DNA of 9,022 bases, taken from NCBI GenBank assembly GCA_016202555.1, contig JACQOL010000010.1, positions 1-9,022 on the forward strand, written 5' to 3'. The notes under the pieces were generated by a model. That model worked only from the letters and a program-made list of their open reading frames with translations. It searched no databases and was not told the origin of the DNA. Shown here piece by piece: positions 1 to 6,615 of the stretch (position 1 is the first letter of the stretch; each line of letters begins with the position of its first letter). The translations under genes and the position numbers were made by a program. The DNA comes from Chloroflexota bacterium (GTDB lineage Bacteria; Chloroflexota; Dehalococcoidia; Dehalococcoidales; UBA2162).

Positions 1-105
1 AGAAAGCGGCTTGGTGATAATTCACCAAGCCGCTGGCCTGGCTAAGAATCACCAGTGTTTTCCGCTATATGTCCGTCTTCTTCATTAGCAAACTTTCGCC
101 TACTT
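1..105 (-). ncRNA. Candidate small RNA or attenuated leader
   Basis: A leftward transcript started by the promoter at 112-140 would begin near 105 and end at the hairpin at 5-34, giving about 100 nt. No credible protein is encoded: the only small frame seen is a six-codon ATG frame at about 84-64 with no clear ribosome site. Internal pairing is possible, for example GCTA-ATG with CAT-A-TAGC around an 11-nt loop (about 63-88). An upstream TGGTGA (about 48-53) could compete for the TCACCA in the terminator stem. I recognise no known RNA family. It could equally be the leader of a gene beyond the left edge, or the hairpin may simply terminate the permease message. Confidence 0.3.
5..34 (-). terminator. 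Intrinsic terminator hairpin, leftward
   Basis: A perfect 13-bp inverted repeat (AGCGGCTTGGTGA at 5-17, TCACCAAGCCGCT at 22-34) encloses a 4-nt loop. Read leftward, the G+C-rich stem is followed by TTCT at the window edge, the start of a possible U-tract. Read rightward, the stem is followed by GGCCTGG with no T run, so the orientation is leftward. It could end the permease transcript (stop codon at 157-159), the short transcript predicted from the promoter at 112-140, or both. The U-tract is cut off by the window, so its strength is unknown. Confidence 0.65.
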
Positions 106-111
106 AAACTC

Positions 112-140
112 AATATAACACGATAGCCGGGTATTGTCAA
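112..140 (-). promoter_or_regulatory. Sigma70-type promoter, leftward
   Basis: Read leftward, TTGACA (140-135) is separated by exactly 17 nt from TATATT (117-112). The -35 is a full consensus match and the -10 matches five of six bases. It lies downstream of the permease stop codon and points away from that gene, so it drives something to the left: the short hairpin-ended unit at 1-105 or a gene outside the window. Confidence 0.6.
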
Positions 141-156
141 GCGATTTCCCAGAGAT

Positions 157-1707
157 TTATTTATGCTTCGCCATTTTATCTTCAAGGTGGGTTAATGGCA
201 GGTGCTGACTTCGCCGGTAGAGATAATAAATAGTAATACCAAGAGCCATCCAGGCGAGGCCATACCAGCGACTAAATGGCTGGATAACAATGATTATCAG
301 CCATATTGCGAGGGTACTGACCAGCCCCAGGATAGCGGTCAGGGGCAATTGCCGCCCTTTAATCGGGATATTAAGGCCAAGCTTAAAGGGACGGGGTAAA
401 TCTGGTTTTCTGACTCTGAGACCGATGACCGCAGCGTGGGCCAGGGCAAAGCAGAGTAATGAGCCAAAAACATATAAGGCTCCCAGGTCAGTAAAAAAAC
501 TATCAGAGAAAAACCCCGGGGTAAGCATCAAAAGACTTATCAGAGAAAACAGGATAATAGCGATATAGGGGGTTCGGAAACGCCCGTGAATGCGATTTAA
601 CGTTACCGGTAGCTGGCGATTTGAGGAGAGATTATAAGCAAGCCGGGATATACCCAGCAGTCCGGCATTGGTAGCAACGAGCAGGATAGTAGCGGCCAGT
701 ATCGCCACTAAAACCGGAAGTATATTGCGGACTCCGGTAAACACCCAGGCAATAACAATATGAAGGGCGGGTTCAGAAGTGATTCTGCTAGCGATTTCGT
801 CCGGCGACACCACTGTTGAGATGCTGTTGGCAATACCGGCTATCGGGTCTCTTGCCCAACCATTCACCGGGTCACCCAGCTCTTGCGGGGTCATCGCTGA
901 CAGGGCGATTATAGAAATACCGGCAAATAGAATAAGGACAGCAAATATCATCGTAACATAGGTCTGGGGAATTCTCTTTTCAGGGTGGCGTGTTTCCTCT
1001 CCGTGTTGGGATACAGATTCAACACCGGTAAAACACAGGGCGGCAAAGGCGATACCAAGAATCAGGTTCTTGACAGATGGCCAGTTCCCCTCGCCAAACA
1101 TATGCTGGACAAGGATTGCTGGATTTGGCAACAATATCAGTATTGCACCCAAGGTAACCATGGTAATCTGGGTAAGTATATCTATGATGATGAAGAAGAT
1201 ATTGAGCCGCGATGATTCTTTGATACCAAGAATATTTATCAACATCAGGAAGAGGATAATACCCATTGCTAACAGAGTACCAGCGGCTGGCTCCTTTAGC
1301 ACCGGCCAGAAGTAAGCCAGGTAAGGCGGAATGGTATAAGCCGAAATCGCCATGGTAGCGATATAGCTCAGCATTAATGCCCAACCAGCAATAAAACTGG
1401 CCGTGTCATTGAAAGCGTGGCGAGCGAAGCTGGCTGAACCACCTCCCTCAGGTAGCGCCGCTGAGCCTTCGGCATAGGTAAAAGCATTAAAGACGTAGAT
1501 AAGCCCGGCTACTCCTAAAGCGATAGGGGTAGCCCCCAGGGCTATCAGGGCGACAACCCCCAAGCCGTAATAAATAGATGAGCCAACATCCCCATAGCCG
1601 ATACTGAATAAGGCGGGAATACCCATTACCCGTCTTAAACGGTAGCGCGTAATCCGCACTGGACGGAAAATTCTATCTCCTGGTTTGGATGGCCGACTCT
1701 TATCCAT
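157..1707 (-). CDS. APC-superfamily permease, possible K+ transporter
   Basis: A 516-residue integral membrane protein with about twelve hydrophobic helices between residues 29 and 497, a basic N-terminus and a short basic C-terminal tail. The overall pattern is APC superfamily: a glycine-rich first helix, PEGGGSASF (86-94) after helix 2, and GVESVSQHGEE (228-238) at helix 6 followed by a P-rich loop. Helix 1 reads YGDVGSSIYYGLG (38-50). Its D40-x-x-S43-S44-x-x-Y47 spacing matches the GDIGTSPLY-type signature of KUP potassium transporters and the D36/Y43 potassium ligands of KimA. This suggests potassium/proton symport, but amino-acid transport remains possible. The start at ATG 1707 has a weak ribosome site but follows a good promoter (1755-1783). 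It is divergent from a UspA and two RCK/TrkA genes, which may regulate it. The family is certain; the substrate is inferred. Confidence 0.88.
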   Translation of the reverse strand: MDKSRPSKPGDRIFRPVRITRYRLRRVMGIPALFSIGYGDVGSSIYYGLGVVALIALGATPIALGVAGLIYVFNAFTYAEGSAALPEGGGSASFARHAFNDTASFIAGWALMLSYIATMAISAYTIPPYLAYFWPVLKEPAAGTLLAMGIILFLMLINILGIKESSRLNIFFIIIDILTQITMVTLGAILILLPNPAILVQHMFGEGNWPSVKNLILGIAFAALCFTGVESVSQHGEETRHPEKRIPQTYVTMIFAVLILFAGISIIALSAMTPQELGDPVNGWARDPIAGIANSISTVVSPDEIASRITSEPALHIVIAWVFTGVRNILPVLVAILAATILLVATNAGLLGISRLAYNLSSNRQLPVTLNRIHGRFRTPYIAIILFSLISLLMLTPGFFSDSFFTDLGALYVFGSLLCFALAHAAVIGLRVRKPDLPRPFKLGLNIPIKGRQLPLTAILGLVSTLAIWLIIIVIQPFSRWYGLAWMALGITIYYLYRRSQHLPLTHLEDKMAKHK

Positions 1708-1754
1708 AATATTTCCGGTTGCTTCTTGCTTTCTTTACCTAGCGCAATCAGGGA

Positions 1755-1783
1755 ATTGTATTCTTCTTTACAACTTCTGTCAA
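1755..1783 (-). promoter_or_regulatory. Promoter of the APC permease
   Basis: Read leftward, TTGACA (1783-1778) is followed after exactly 17 nt by TACAAT (1760-1755), one mismatch from the -10 consensus. Transcription would start near 1748, about 40 nt before the permease ATG at 1707. It is the leftward half of a divergent control region. Confidence 0.65.
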
Positions 1784-1802
1784 AATTTCTTGGCCTAAGG
1801 TG

Positions 1803-1831
1803 TTGTAGATTTTTAGGAAGAAGATTATAAT
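1803..1831 (+). promoter_or_regulatory. Promoter of the uspA-trkA-trkA operon
   Basis: A perfect -10 TATAAT (1826-1831) lies 17 nt downstream of a weak -35, TTGTAG (1803-1808). The predicted start near 1838 leaves a leader of about 27 nt before the ATG at 1866. The -35 elements of the two divergent promoters are only about 20 bp apart, so one bound regulator could influence both transcripts. Confidence 0.5.
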
Positions 1832-1865
1832 ACCTCTGGCTCATCCTAAATGGAAACAGGAAGCG

Positions 1866-2291
1866 ATGAAGTTTCAACGGATTTTAGTCCCGGTAGCTGG
1901 CAATGAAGCCGACGACGAAGCAATCAAATTAGCCTGTCACCTGACCAAGAGAGACAAGGGTAAAATATGGGCAATTTATGTTATTACTGTCAGCCGTACT
2001 CTGCCGCTTGATGCCGAAATTGAGCCCGAAAAGATAAAGGCTGAGGAGATACTGGACCACGCTAAGAGTATCGCTGAAGAGCAGGACTATGAGGTAGAGA
2101 CCGACCTCCTACAAAGCCGTGAGGCTGGCCCAACTATCGTTGATGACGCTGTGGAGCGTGAAGTTGACCTAATCTTGATGGGGGTTAAGTACAAGCGGCG
2201 CTTTGGGCAGTTCAACCTGGGGAGTGTCGTCCCTTATGTGCTTGAAAATGCCCCCTGCCGTGTTATACTATACCATCAATACGCTGCCTAA
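1866..2291 (+). CDS. Universal stress protein, UspA family
   Basis: A 141-residue single-domain Usp protein. It opens with the typical first strand FQRILVPV (3-10), and the C-terminal part has the usual ILMGV strand (103-107) and the PCRVILY strand (130-136). The ATP-binding motif G-2x-G-9x-G-(S/T) is nearly complete: G106, then Y109 where glycine is normal, then G119-S120. Nucleotide binding is therefore plausible but not assured. No membrane segment or fused domain is present. An AGGA ribosome site lies about 5 nt before the ATG. The gene opens an operon, with the next start 10 nt after its stop codon. Usp proteins often sit beside or are fused to ion transporters, and here the partner candidates are the divergent permease and the RCK proteins. 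The family is clear; the exact role is inferred. Confidence 0.9.
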   Translation: MKFQRILVPVAGNEADDEAIKLACHLTKRDKGKIWAIYVITVSRTLPLDAEIEPEKIKAEEILDHAKSIAEEQDYEVETDLLQSREAGPTIVDDAVEREVDLILMGVKYKRRFGQFNLGSVVPYVLENAPCRVILYHQYAA

Positions 2292-2301
2292 GTTGGGGAA
2301 T

Positions 2302-2700
2302 ATGAAAGTAGTGATTATGGGTTGCGGGCGGGTAGGTGGGCGGCTGGCAGGACTGCTGGATGCCGATGGGCATGCCGTTACTATTCTGGATACCGATGCC
2401 TCTAGTTTCCGCCGGTTACCCCCTGAGTTTAAAGGCACGGCGCTGGTAGGCAATGGCCTGGATGAAGAATCGCTTAAAAAGGCAGGCATCGAGGAAGCCG
2501 ATGCCTTTATGGCGTTAACTCAGGGAGACAATCGTAATCTGATGGCATCTCAAATCGCCAAACACATTTTTAATGTGCCCAGGGTAATTTGCCGCATTTA
2601 TGACCCTCTCCGTCAGGAGCTTTACCAGACACTGGGATTAGAAACCTTCAGTCCGACGACAATATTTGCCCAGATGCTAAAGGAAAAACTGGAGAGCTGA
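2302..2700 (+). CDS. TrkA-N (RCK N-lobe) protein lacking TrkA-C
   Basis: A 132-residue protein made only of the RCK/TrkA-N Rossmann domain that binds NAD(H) or adenine nucleotides in potassium-transport regulators. The dinucleotide loop GCGRVG (7-12) is intact, with D30 at the end of strand 2 placed to contact the ribose. GNGLDE (50-55) and the ALTQGDNRNL region (71-80) are typical of the family. The chain ends at residue 132, before any TrkA-C ligand domain, with a normal stop codon and no remnant of that domain downstream, so it is a natural short form and not a frameshift. The ATG at 2302 is preceded by TTGGGGA. A longer frame reaching back to 2203 overlaps uspA and is unlikely. It resembles the CeoB half of the mycobacterial CeoB/CeoC pair and probably works with the following gene product. 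Confidence 0.87.
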   Translation: MKVVIMGCGRVGGRLAGLLDADGHAVTILDTDASSFRRLPPEFKGTALVGNGLDEESLKKAGIEEADAFMALTQGDNRNLMASQIAKHIFNVPRVICRIYDPLRQELYQTLGLETFSPTTIFAQMLKEKLES

Positions 2701-2718
2701 GGTAATAAGAGGTATAAT

Positions 2719-3381
2719 ATGTATATCATCGTTGTTGGTGGCAGCCGGGTGGGCTATTATTTAAGCCGGGCTTTATTGGCTGAGGGACATGAAGTACTGG
2801 TCATCGAAAAGAATGCCGCCATTTGTGAAACTATTAGCGATGAACTGGGTAGCGTCTGCATCCGGGGCGATGGCTGTGAAGCAGCTATACTGGCTGAAGC
2901 CGGCACTGAACGAGCTGATATGCTTATTGCCGTAACTGGTGAAGATGAAGATAATCTGATTGCCTGCCAGGTAGCCAAGCACAAGTTCAATGTACCCCGC
3001 ACCATCGCCCGAATCGGCGACCCAAAGAATGAAACCATCTTTAAGAAACTGGGGATTGATGTTACCATCAGTAGCACCAATATTATTATGGAGAATATCG
3101 AGACAGAAGTACCAACACACCCCTTGACACACTTACTTACCATTAGAGATAAGGGGCTGGAGATTGTCGAACTAAAAATACTACCTGATTCAACGGCAAT
3201 CGGCAAAACGGTGAAGGACCTCCCACTGCCGCCAGGGACTATCCTCTCTTTGATTATTAGTGAGGAAGGTAAGCCGGTTATTCCGAAAGGCAACACTGCT
3301 CTTCAAGCCGGTGACCAGATAATAGCCGTTACTACTCCTGAGGAAGAAGCAGCATTAAGAGAAGCCTTGAGAAGCGCCTAA
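2719..3381 (+). CDS. TrkA-family K+ uptake regulator (RCK N + C lobes)
   Basis: A 220-residue cytoplasmic RCK protein. The TrkA-N Rossmann domain covers about 1-130, with nucleotide loop GGSRVG (7-12), E30 at the end of strand 2, GDGCE (50-54), and AVTGEDEDNLIACQVAK (71-87). The TrkA-C ligand domain covers about 138-217, including the conserved AIGKTVKDLPLPPGT pattern (160-174) and a closing GDQIIAVTTPEEE (198-210). The middle glycine of GxGxxG is S9, a mild departure. TrkA/KtrA-type proteins form rings that gate potassium uptake in response to nucleotides. AAGAGG lies 6 nt upstream of the ATG. The start is 18 nt after the short TrkA-N gene, so the two are co-transcribed. No TrkH or KtrB pore gene is visible; the nearest membrane protein is the divergent permease. 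No convincing terminator follows the stop codon. Confidence 0.92.
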   Translation: MYIIVVGGSRVGYYLSRALLAEGHEVLVIEKNAAICETISDELGSVCIRGDGCEAAILAEAGTERADMLIAVTGEDEDNLIACQVAKHKFNVPRTIARIGDPKNETIFKKLGIDVTISSTNIIMENIETEVPTHPLTHLLTIRDKGLEIVELKILPDSTAIGKTVKDLPLPPGTILSLIISEEGKPVIPKGNTALQAGDQIIAVTTPEEEAALREALRSA

Positions 3382-3447
3382 AACAACTAATCTCCTATTT
3401 CACTTCTAGCTCAAACTTACTGGCTAACTCAACCCTCGTTAAAGCAT

Positions 3448-3474
3448 TTGACGGAAGCCCGTTTTTATTATACT
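3448..3474 (+). promoter_or_regulatory. Probable promoter of comEA-comEC
   Basis: TTGACG (3448-3453, five of six -35 bases) and TATACT (3469-3474, five of six -10 bases) are separated by 15 nt, shorter than the preferred 17. A start near 3481 would give a ~64-nt leader to the ATG at 3545. The rest of the gap after the trkA gene (3382-3447) shows no clear hairpin, repeat or small gene. Confidence 0.4.
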
Positions 3475-3531
3475 GAGAGTTTTACCTGGCCCAATGGTAA
3501 ATAGAGTAGCCGCATATCAGGCGGCTAAAGC

Positions 3532-3538
3532 GGGGAGG
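3532..3538 (+). promoter_or_regulatory. Ribosome binding site that sets the comEA start
   Basis: GGGGAGG lies 6 nt before the ATG at 3545. The in-frame upstream ATG at 3494 has no purine-rich site before it, so 3545 is the better start. Confidence 0.75.
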
Positions 3539-3544
3539 TTTCCT

Positions 3545-4054
3545 ATGGCAGTTAGTAAGCTTAACCGATTTTGGACACTAACTCTTATCCTCCTGGTAAT
3601 CATAACTGTCATCAGCGGCTTAGTCGCCTGGTCAAAATATAGTCCCGGCCAGCCTATCGAGATTTCGATACCACCAGTTCAGGCACAACCAGGAATAATT
3701 TACATTAGTGGTGCCATTACTAACCCCGGTTTCTATCCCTTTACCACCAGAGATAGCCTGGAAGCCCTGATGCAGGCGGCAGGCGGCACTACCGGTAGTG
3801 CCAATCTCAGTAAGCTCAAACTCTATATCTCCGGTGCCGGCGAAGAACGGGGGCCCCAAAAGATTGATATTAACCGGGCGGAAGTCTGGTTGCTTGAGGC
3901 TCTGCCCCAAATCGGTCCAACCTTAGCCCAGCGCATCATTGACTACCGCCAGCAGAACGGCCCCTTCCGCAATACTGCTGAACTAACTAAGGTGGCTGGT
4001 ATCGGAACTGCCACCTACGAGCGGATTAAAGACCTGATTACAGTCGCCGACTAA
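3545..4054 (+). CDS. comEA: ComEA, membrane-anchored competence DNA receptor
   Basis: A 169-residue protein with the ComEA architecture: a short N-terminus, one membrane anchor (about 10-29), an SLBB domain (about 49-105, with ISGAITNPGFYPF at 54-66), and a C-terminal helix-hairpin-helix pair (106-166). The HhH hairpins are visible as LPQIGPTLAQRII (120-132) and VAGIGTATYERI (150-161), preceded by IDINRA (107-112). ComEA binds double-stranded DNA outside the membrane and hands it to ComEC during natural transformation. The start is set by the strong ribosome site at 3532-3538. An in-frame ATG at 3494 would add 17 residues but lacks such a site. comEC follows 93 nt later on the same strand, and the pair is the usual neighbourhood. 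No pilus or comF gene is visible here. Confidence 0.92.
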   Translation: MAVSKLNRFWTLTLILLVIITVISGLVAWSKYSPGQPIEISIPPVQAQPGIIYISGAITNPGFYPFTTRDSLEALMQAAGGTTGSANLSKLKLYISGAGEERGPQKIDINRAEVWLLEALPQIGPTLAQRIIDYRQQNGPFRNTAELTKVAGIGTATYERIKDLITVAD

Positions 4055-4147
4055 TCACCGAAGACGAATTAAAGCTAGACTAAATACAAGGCGATAAACT
4101 TACCGGTTCGGAAAGTATCACCAGATAGTAAAGAGGTAATATAATTC

Positions 4148-6574
4148 GTGTCACTTATCTACCTGAGTTGTGCCTGGGTAGCGGGCATCTTTCTGGGGGC
4201 AAAGTTTAATATACCATTAACCCTCGTCTTTAGCGGGCTTATTCCCCTACCCCTGCTTTTCTTCACCAGGCAGCACCGCAAAGCAATAATCTTAGTCAGT
4301 CTATGCCTGGTTACCCTCTTCGGTGGGGCCTTCTACTTTCAGTTAAGCCTGCCCAGAGCTGATGAGCAGAACCTCCAGTTTTACAACGACCGGGGAGTTG
4401 TCGAAATCAAGGGAACGGTTGATAGAGACCCTGAACCGGGAGACAAGACTACCCACCTCCAGCTATCAGCCAGAGAAATAAGATTAGCTGGAGAATGGAG
4501 TGAAGTATCAGGCACCGCCCTGCTTTTTGTACCCAGATACCCAACCTATAACTACGGTGACGTCTTACTGGTAAAAGGGGGACTAAATAAACCGCCTCAG
4601 CTTGGCGATTTTAACTATGAACAATATCTGGCTAATCAGGAAATCTATTCCACAATGCTCTACCCGGAAGTGGCAATCTTAGATAGAGGAGAAGGCTTTA
4701 AGCCGCTGGAATGGGTCTACTCACTGAGAAACCACCTCTCACAAACACTGACTGAAATTTTACCTGAGCCACAGGCATCGTTGGCTCAAGGCATTATTTT
4801 AGGTATGCGGGGCAATATCCCATCATCCGTTACTGCCGATTTCAGCCGCAGCGGGACGACCCATATATTAGCTATCTCCGGACAAAATCTCACTATCGTA
4901 GCTGGCATCCTGCTCAGCCTCGGCATCTGGCTCTTTGGCAGAAGGCGTTACCTCTATATCTGGTTAGCCCTGGGCGTAATCTGGCTTTATACTTTGCTCA
5001 CCGGTATGCAGCCGCCAGTATTGAGAGCTGCCATTATGGCAAGTCTATTCCTAACTGCCGAACTTCTGGGCAGGCAGCGCAGTTCCGGCACCGCCCTGGT
5101 CATGGCTGCCGCCGTAATGGTGGGCATCAGCCCTCAGATATTATGGACGGCTTCTTTCCAGATGAGCTTTGTGGCAATGGCTGGCTTAATCTTCATCTTC
5201 CCGCTGCTGCAATCTTTAGGTAGAAAAGCAGTTAGTAGCCTGCTTGGTGAAAGCAGGCCGACTGTCTCTATAGCTAACTTCATTGTCGATAGCTTCAGTA
5301 TCAGTCTAGGAGCAATCATCGCCGTCTGGCCGCTCATTACCTATTATTTTGGTATCATTTCTTGGGTAGCCCCTTTGGCTAACTTCTTTGCCCTGCCTGT
5401 CCTGCCCGGCATTATCATCGCCGGGACTCTAGCCGGAGGCTTGGGGTTTTTCTTCCTGCCGGCGGCACAGGTTATCGCCTGGCTAGCCTGGTTTTTCTTA
5501 TCATATATGTTACTGGTGGTCAAGATTTTTGCCACTATCTCTCCGGTCAAGCTAGAATCAGTCAGTACTAACCTGATATGGATTTACTATTCAGGACTTG
5601 TCCTGCTCATCTGGCTCATCAGTAATAGGCAGAGGTGGGTTAAGCTAATGCCCGGAATTACAGACTGGCTAAAGTCAGCAATAAATAAGTCCTTCAATCT
5701 GATTGCCCGATTACCTAAGAAGTGGGTTCTGCCTCCCTTAGCGGTGGTAGCTATCCTGGTTTCGGTTACCGCCGCCACTATGCCCGATAATAATCTACAT
5801 GTCAGTGTCCTTGATGTCGGGCAGGGTGACGCTATTCTGATTCAAAAAGGCAACCGGCAAATTCTGGTTGATGGTGGCCCCAGTCCGCAGGCGCTCGTTT
5901 CGGGACTGGGCAGGGAAATGCCCTTCTGGGACAGGACCATAGACCTGGTAGTATCAACTCACCCTGACAACGACCACATTACCGGACTGGTGGAGGTGCT
6001 GAAGAGATACCAGATAGAGCAGGTGCTTTATCCCGACTTAAAATATGATTCCCCGGGAACCATCAACAATGAGTGGCTCAGTCTTGTCCGGGCAAAGAAT
6101 ATCAAGTACACTCTTGCCCAGGCCGGGCAACGGATTAACTTTGGTGACGGGGTAATAGTAGAGGTGCTCAATCCCCAGAAGCCATTTTTAATCAGTAGTG
6201 AGGCAGAAGTAGATAATAATAACAGCGTAGTACTGCGCCTTAAGATGGGGGATGTGAGCTTCCTGCTCACCGCTGATATACAGGCGGAAGCAGAATTAGA
6301 GCTTATTGCCCGCCGGGCTAACCTGACCAGCACGGTGCTCAAAGTAGCTCATCATGGCTCGGCGACATCGACCTCCGCCCCATTTCTGGCCGTGGTTAAC
6401 CCCCGCGTCGCCGTTATTTCAGTAGGTGCTGGTAATTCTTTTGGTCATCCCAATGCTGAGGTGATGGATAGGCTCAAGCAGAAACTGGGTCAGCAGAATA
6501 TCTACCGCACCGATGAACATGCTACAATAGAATTCATCACTGATGGGGAGGGGCTATGGGTAAGGATTGGGTAA
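4148..6574 (+). CDS. comEC: ComEC/Rec2 DNA uptake channel with MBL nuclease domain
   Basis: An 808-residue, full-length ComEC. N-terminal membrane segments (about 2-64) are followed by a soluble DUF4131/OB-like region (about 65-200), then the multi-helix Competence domain (about 205-480) with THILAISGQN (238-247) where the family has HILAISGLH. A last helix (about 528-546) precedes a metallo-beta-lactamase domain (548-806). Its motifs are intact: LDVGQGD (555-561), THPDNDH (604-610), D710 in LLTAD, HHGS (735-738) and SVGAGNSFGHPN (758-769). The protein moves single-stranded DNA across the inner membrane, and the MBL domain is thought to degrade the other strand. The start is GTG at 4148, because an in-frame TAA at 4142 excludes anything earlier; GAGG sits 11 nt upstream. 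The extreme C-terminus lies in an 11-bp tandem duplication. It is probably co-transcribed with comEA. Confidence 0.95.
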   Translation: MSLIYLSCAWVAGIFLGAKFNIPLTLVFSGLIPLPLLFFTRQHRKAIILVSLCLVTLFGGAFYFQLSLPRADEQNLQFYNDRGVVEIKGTVDRDPEPGDKTTHLQLSAREIRLAGEWSEVSGTALLFVPRYPTYNYGDVLLVKGGLNKPPQLGDFNYEQYLANQEIYSTMLYPEVAILDRGEGFKPLEWVYSLRNHLSQTLTEILPEPQASLAQGIILGMRGNIPSSVTADFSRSGTTHILAISGQNLTIVAGILLSLGIWLFGRRRYLYIWLALGVIWLYTLLTGMQPPVLRAAIMASLFLTAELLGRQRSSGTALVMAAAVMVGISPQILWTASFQMSFVAMAGLIFIFPLLQSLGRKAVSSLLGESRPTVSIANFIVDSFSISLGAIIAVWPLITYYFGIISWVAPLANFFALPVLPGIIIAGTLAGGLGFFFLPAAQVIAWLAWFFLSYMLLVVKIFATISPVKLESVSTNLIWIYYSGLVLLIWLISNRQRWVKLMPGITDWLKSAINKSFNLIARLPKKWVLPPLAVVAILVSVTAATMPDNNLHVSVLDVGQGDAILIQKGNRQILVDGGPSPQALVSGLGREMPFWDRTIDLVVSTHPDNDHITGLVEVLKRYQIEQVLYPDLKYDSPGTINNEWLSLVRAKNIKYTLAQAGQRINFGDGVIVEVLNPQKPFLISSEAEVDNNNSVVLRLKMGDVSFLLTADIQAEAELELIARRANLTSTVLKVAHHGSATSTSAPFLAVVNPRVAVISVGAGNSFGHPNAEVMDRLKQKLGQQNIYRTDEHATIEFITDGEGLWVRIG

Positions 6575-6578
6575 GGAT
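6557..6578 (+). repeat. 11-bp tandem duplication over the comEC stop codon
   Basis: TGGGTAAGGAT occurs twice in direct succession (6557-6567 and 6568-6578). The comEC stop codon TAA (6572-6574) falls in the second copy, while the same bases in the first copy are read in another frame. With one copy, the reading frame would end ...VRMEK instead of ...VRIG, so the duplication changes only the last few residues. Confidence 0.85.
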
Positions 6579-6602
6579 GGAGAAGTAAGCTATTTGATAA
6601 AT

Positions 6603-6610
6603 AAAGGAGG
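6603..6610 (+). promoter_or_regulatory. Strong ribosome binding site before an ACG codon
   Basis: AAAGGAGG is close to a perfect Shine-Dalgarno sequence. It lies 5 nt before ACG (6616-6618), exactly where the aldo/keto reductase family has its initiator methionine. An in-frame TAA at 6598-6600 rules out an earlier start. Confidence 0.8.
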
Positions 6611-6615
6611 CCGAA

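Noticed and set aside
2203..2301. Upstream extension of the short TrkA-N gene to ATG 2203
   Set aside because: It overlaps the uspA coding region out of frame, adds non-family sequence before the Rossmann strand, and ignores the ribosome site just before 2302.
2757..3296. Long open frame on the minus strand opposite the second trkA gene
   Set aside because: It is a low-complexity, serine-rich translation with no family features, fully antisense to a clear gene, and has no ribosome site of note.
4140..4145. TATAAT just before the comEC GTG (and a similar one at 2713-2718 before the second trkA ATG)
   Set aside because: Transcription from either would start inside the gene after its start codon. 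Both are more likely A+T-rich spacers after GAGG ribosome sites.
5238..5258. 8-bp hairpin GCCTGCTT / AAGCAGGC inside comEC
   Set aside because: It lies in well-conserved coding sequence, with no U-tract and no reading-frame break. It is probably chance, although the GCTTGGTGA core is also present in the left-edge terminator.
6520..6528. TGC-TACAAT near the end of comEC as an internal promoter for the reductase
   Set aside because: There is no supporting -35, and one extended -10 match within coding sequence is expected by chance. Not excluded, but not listed as a feature.
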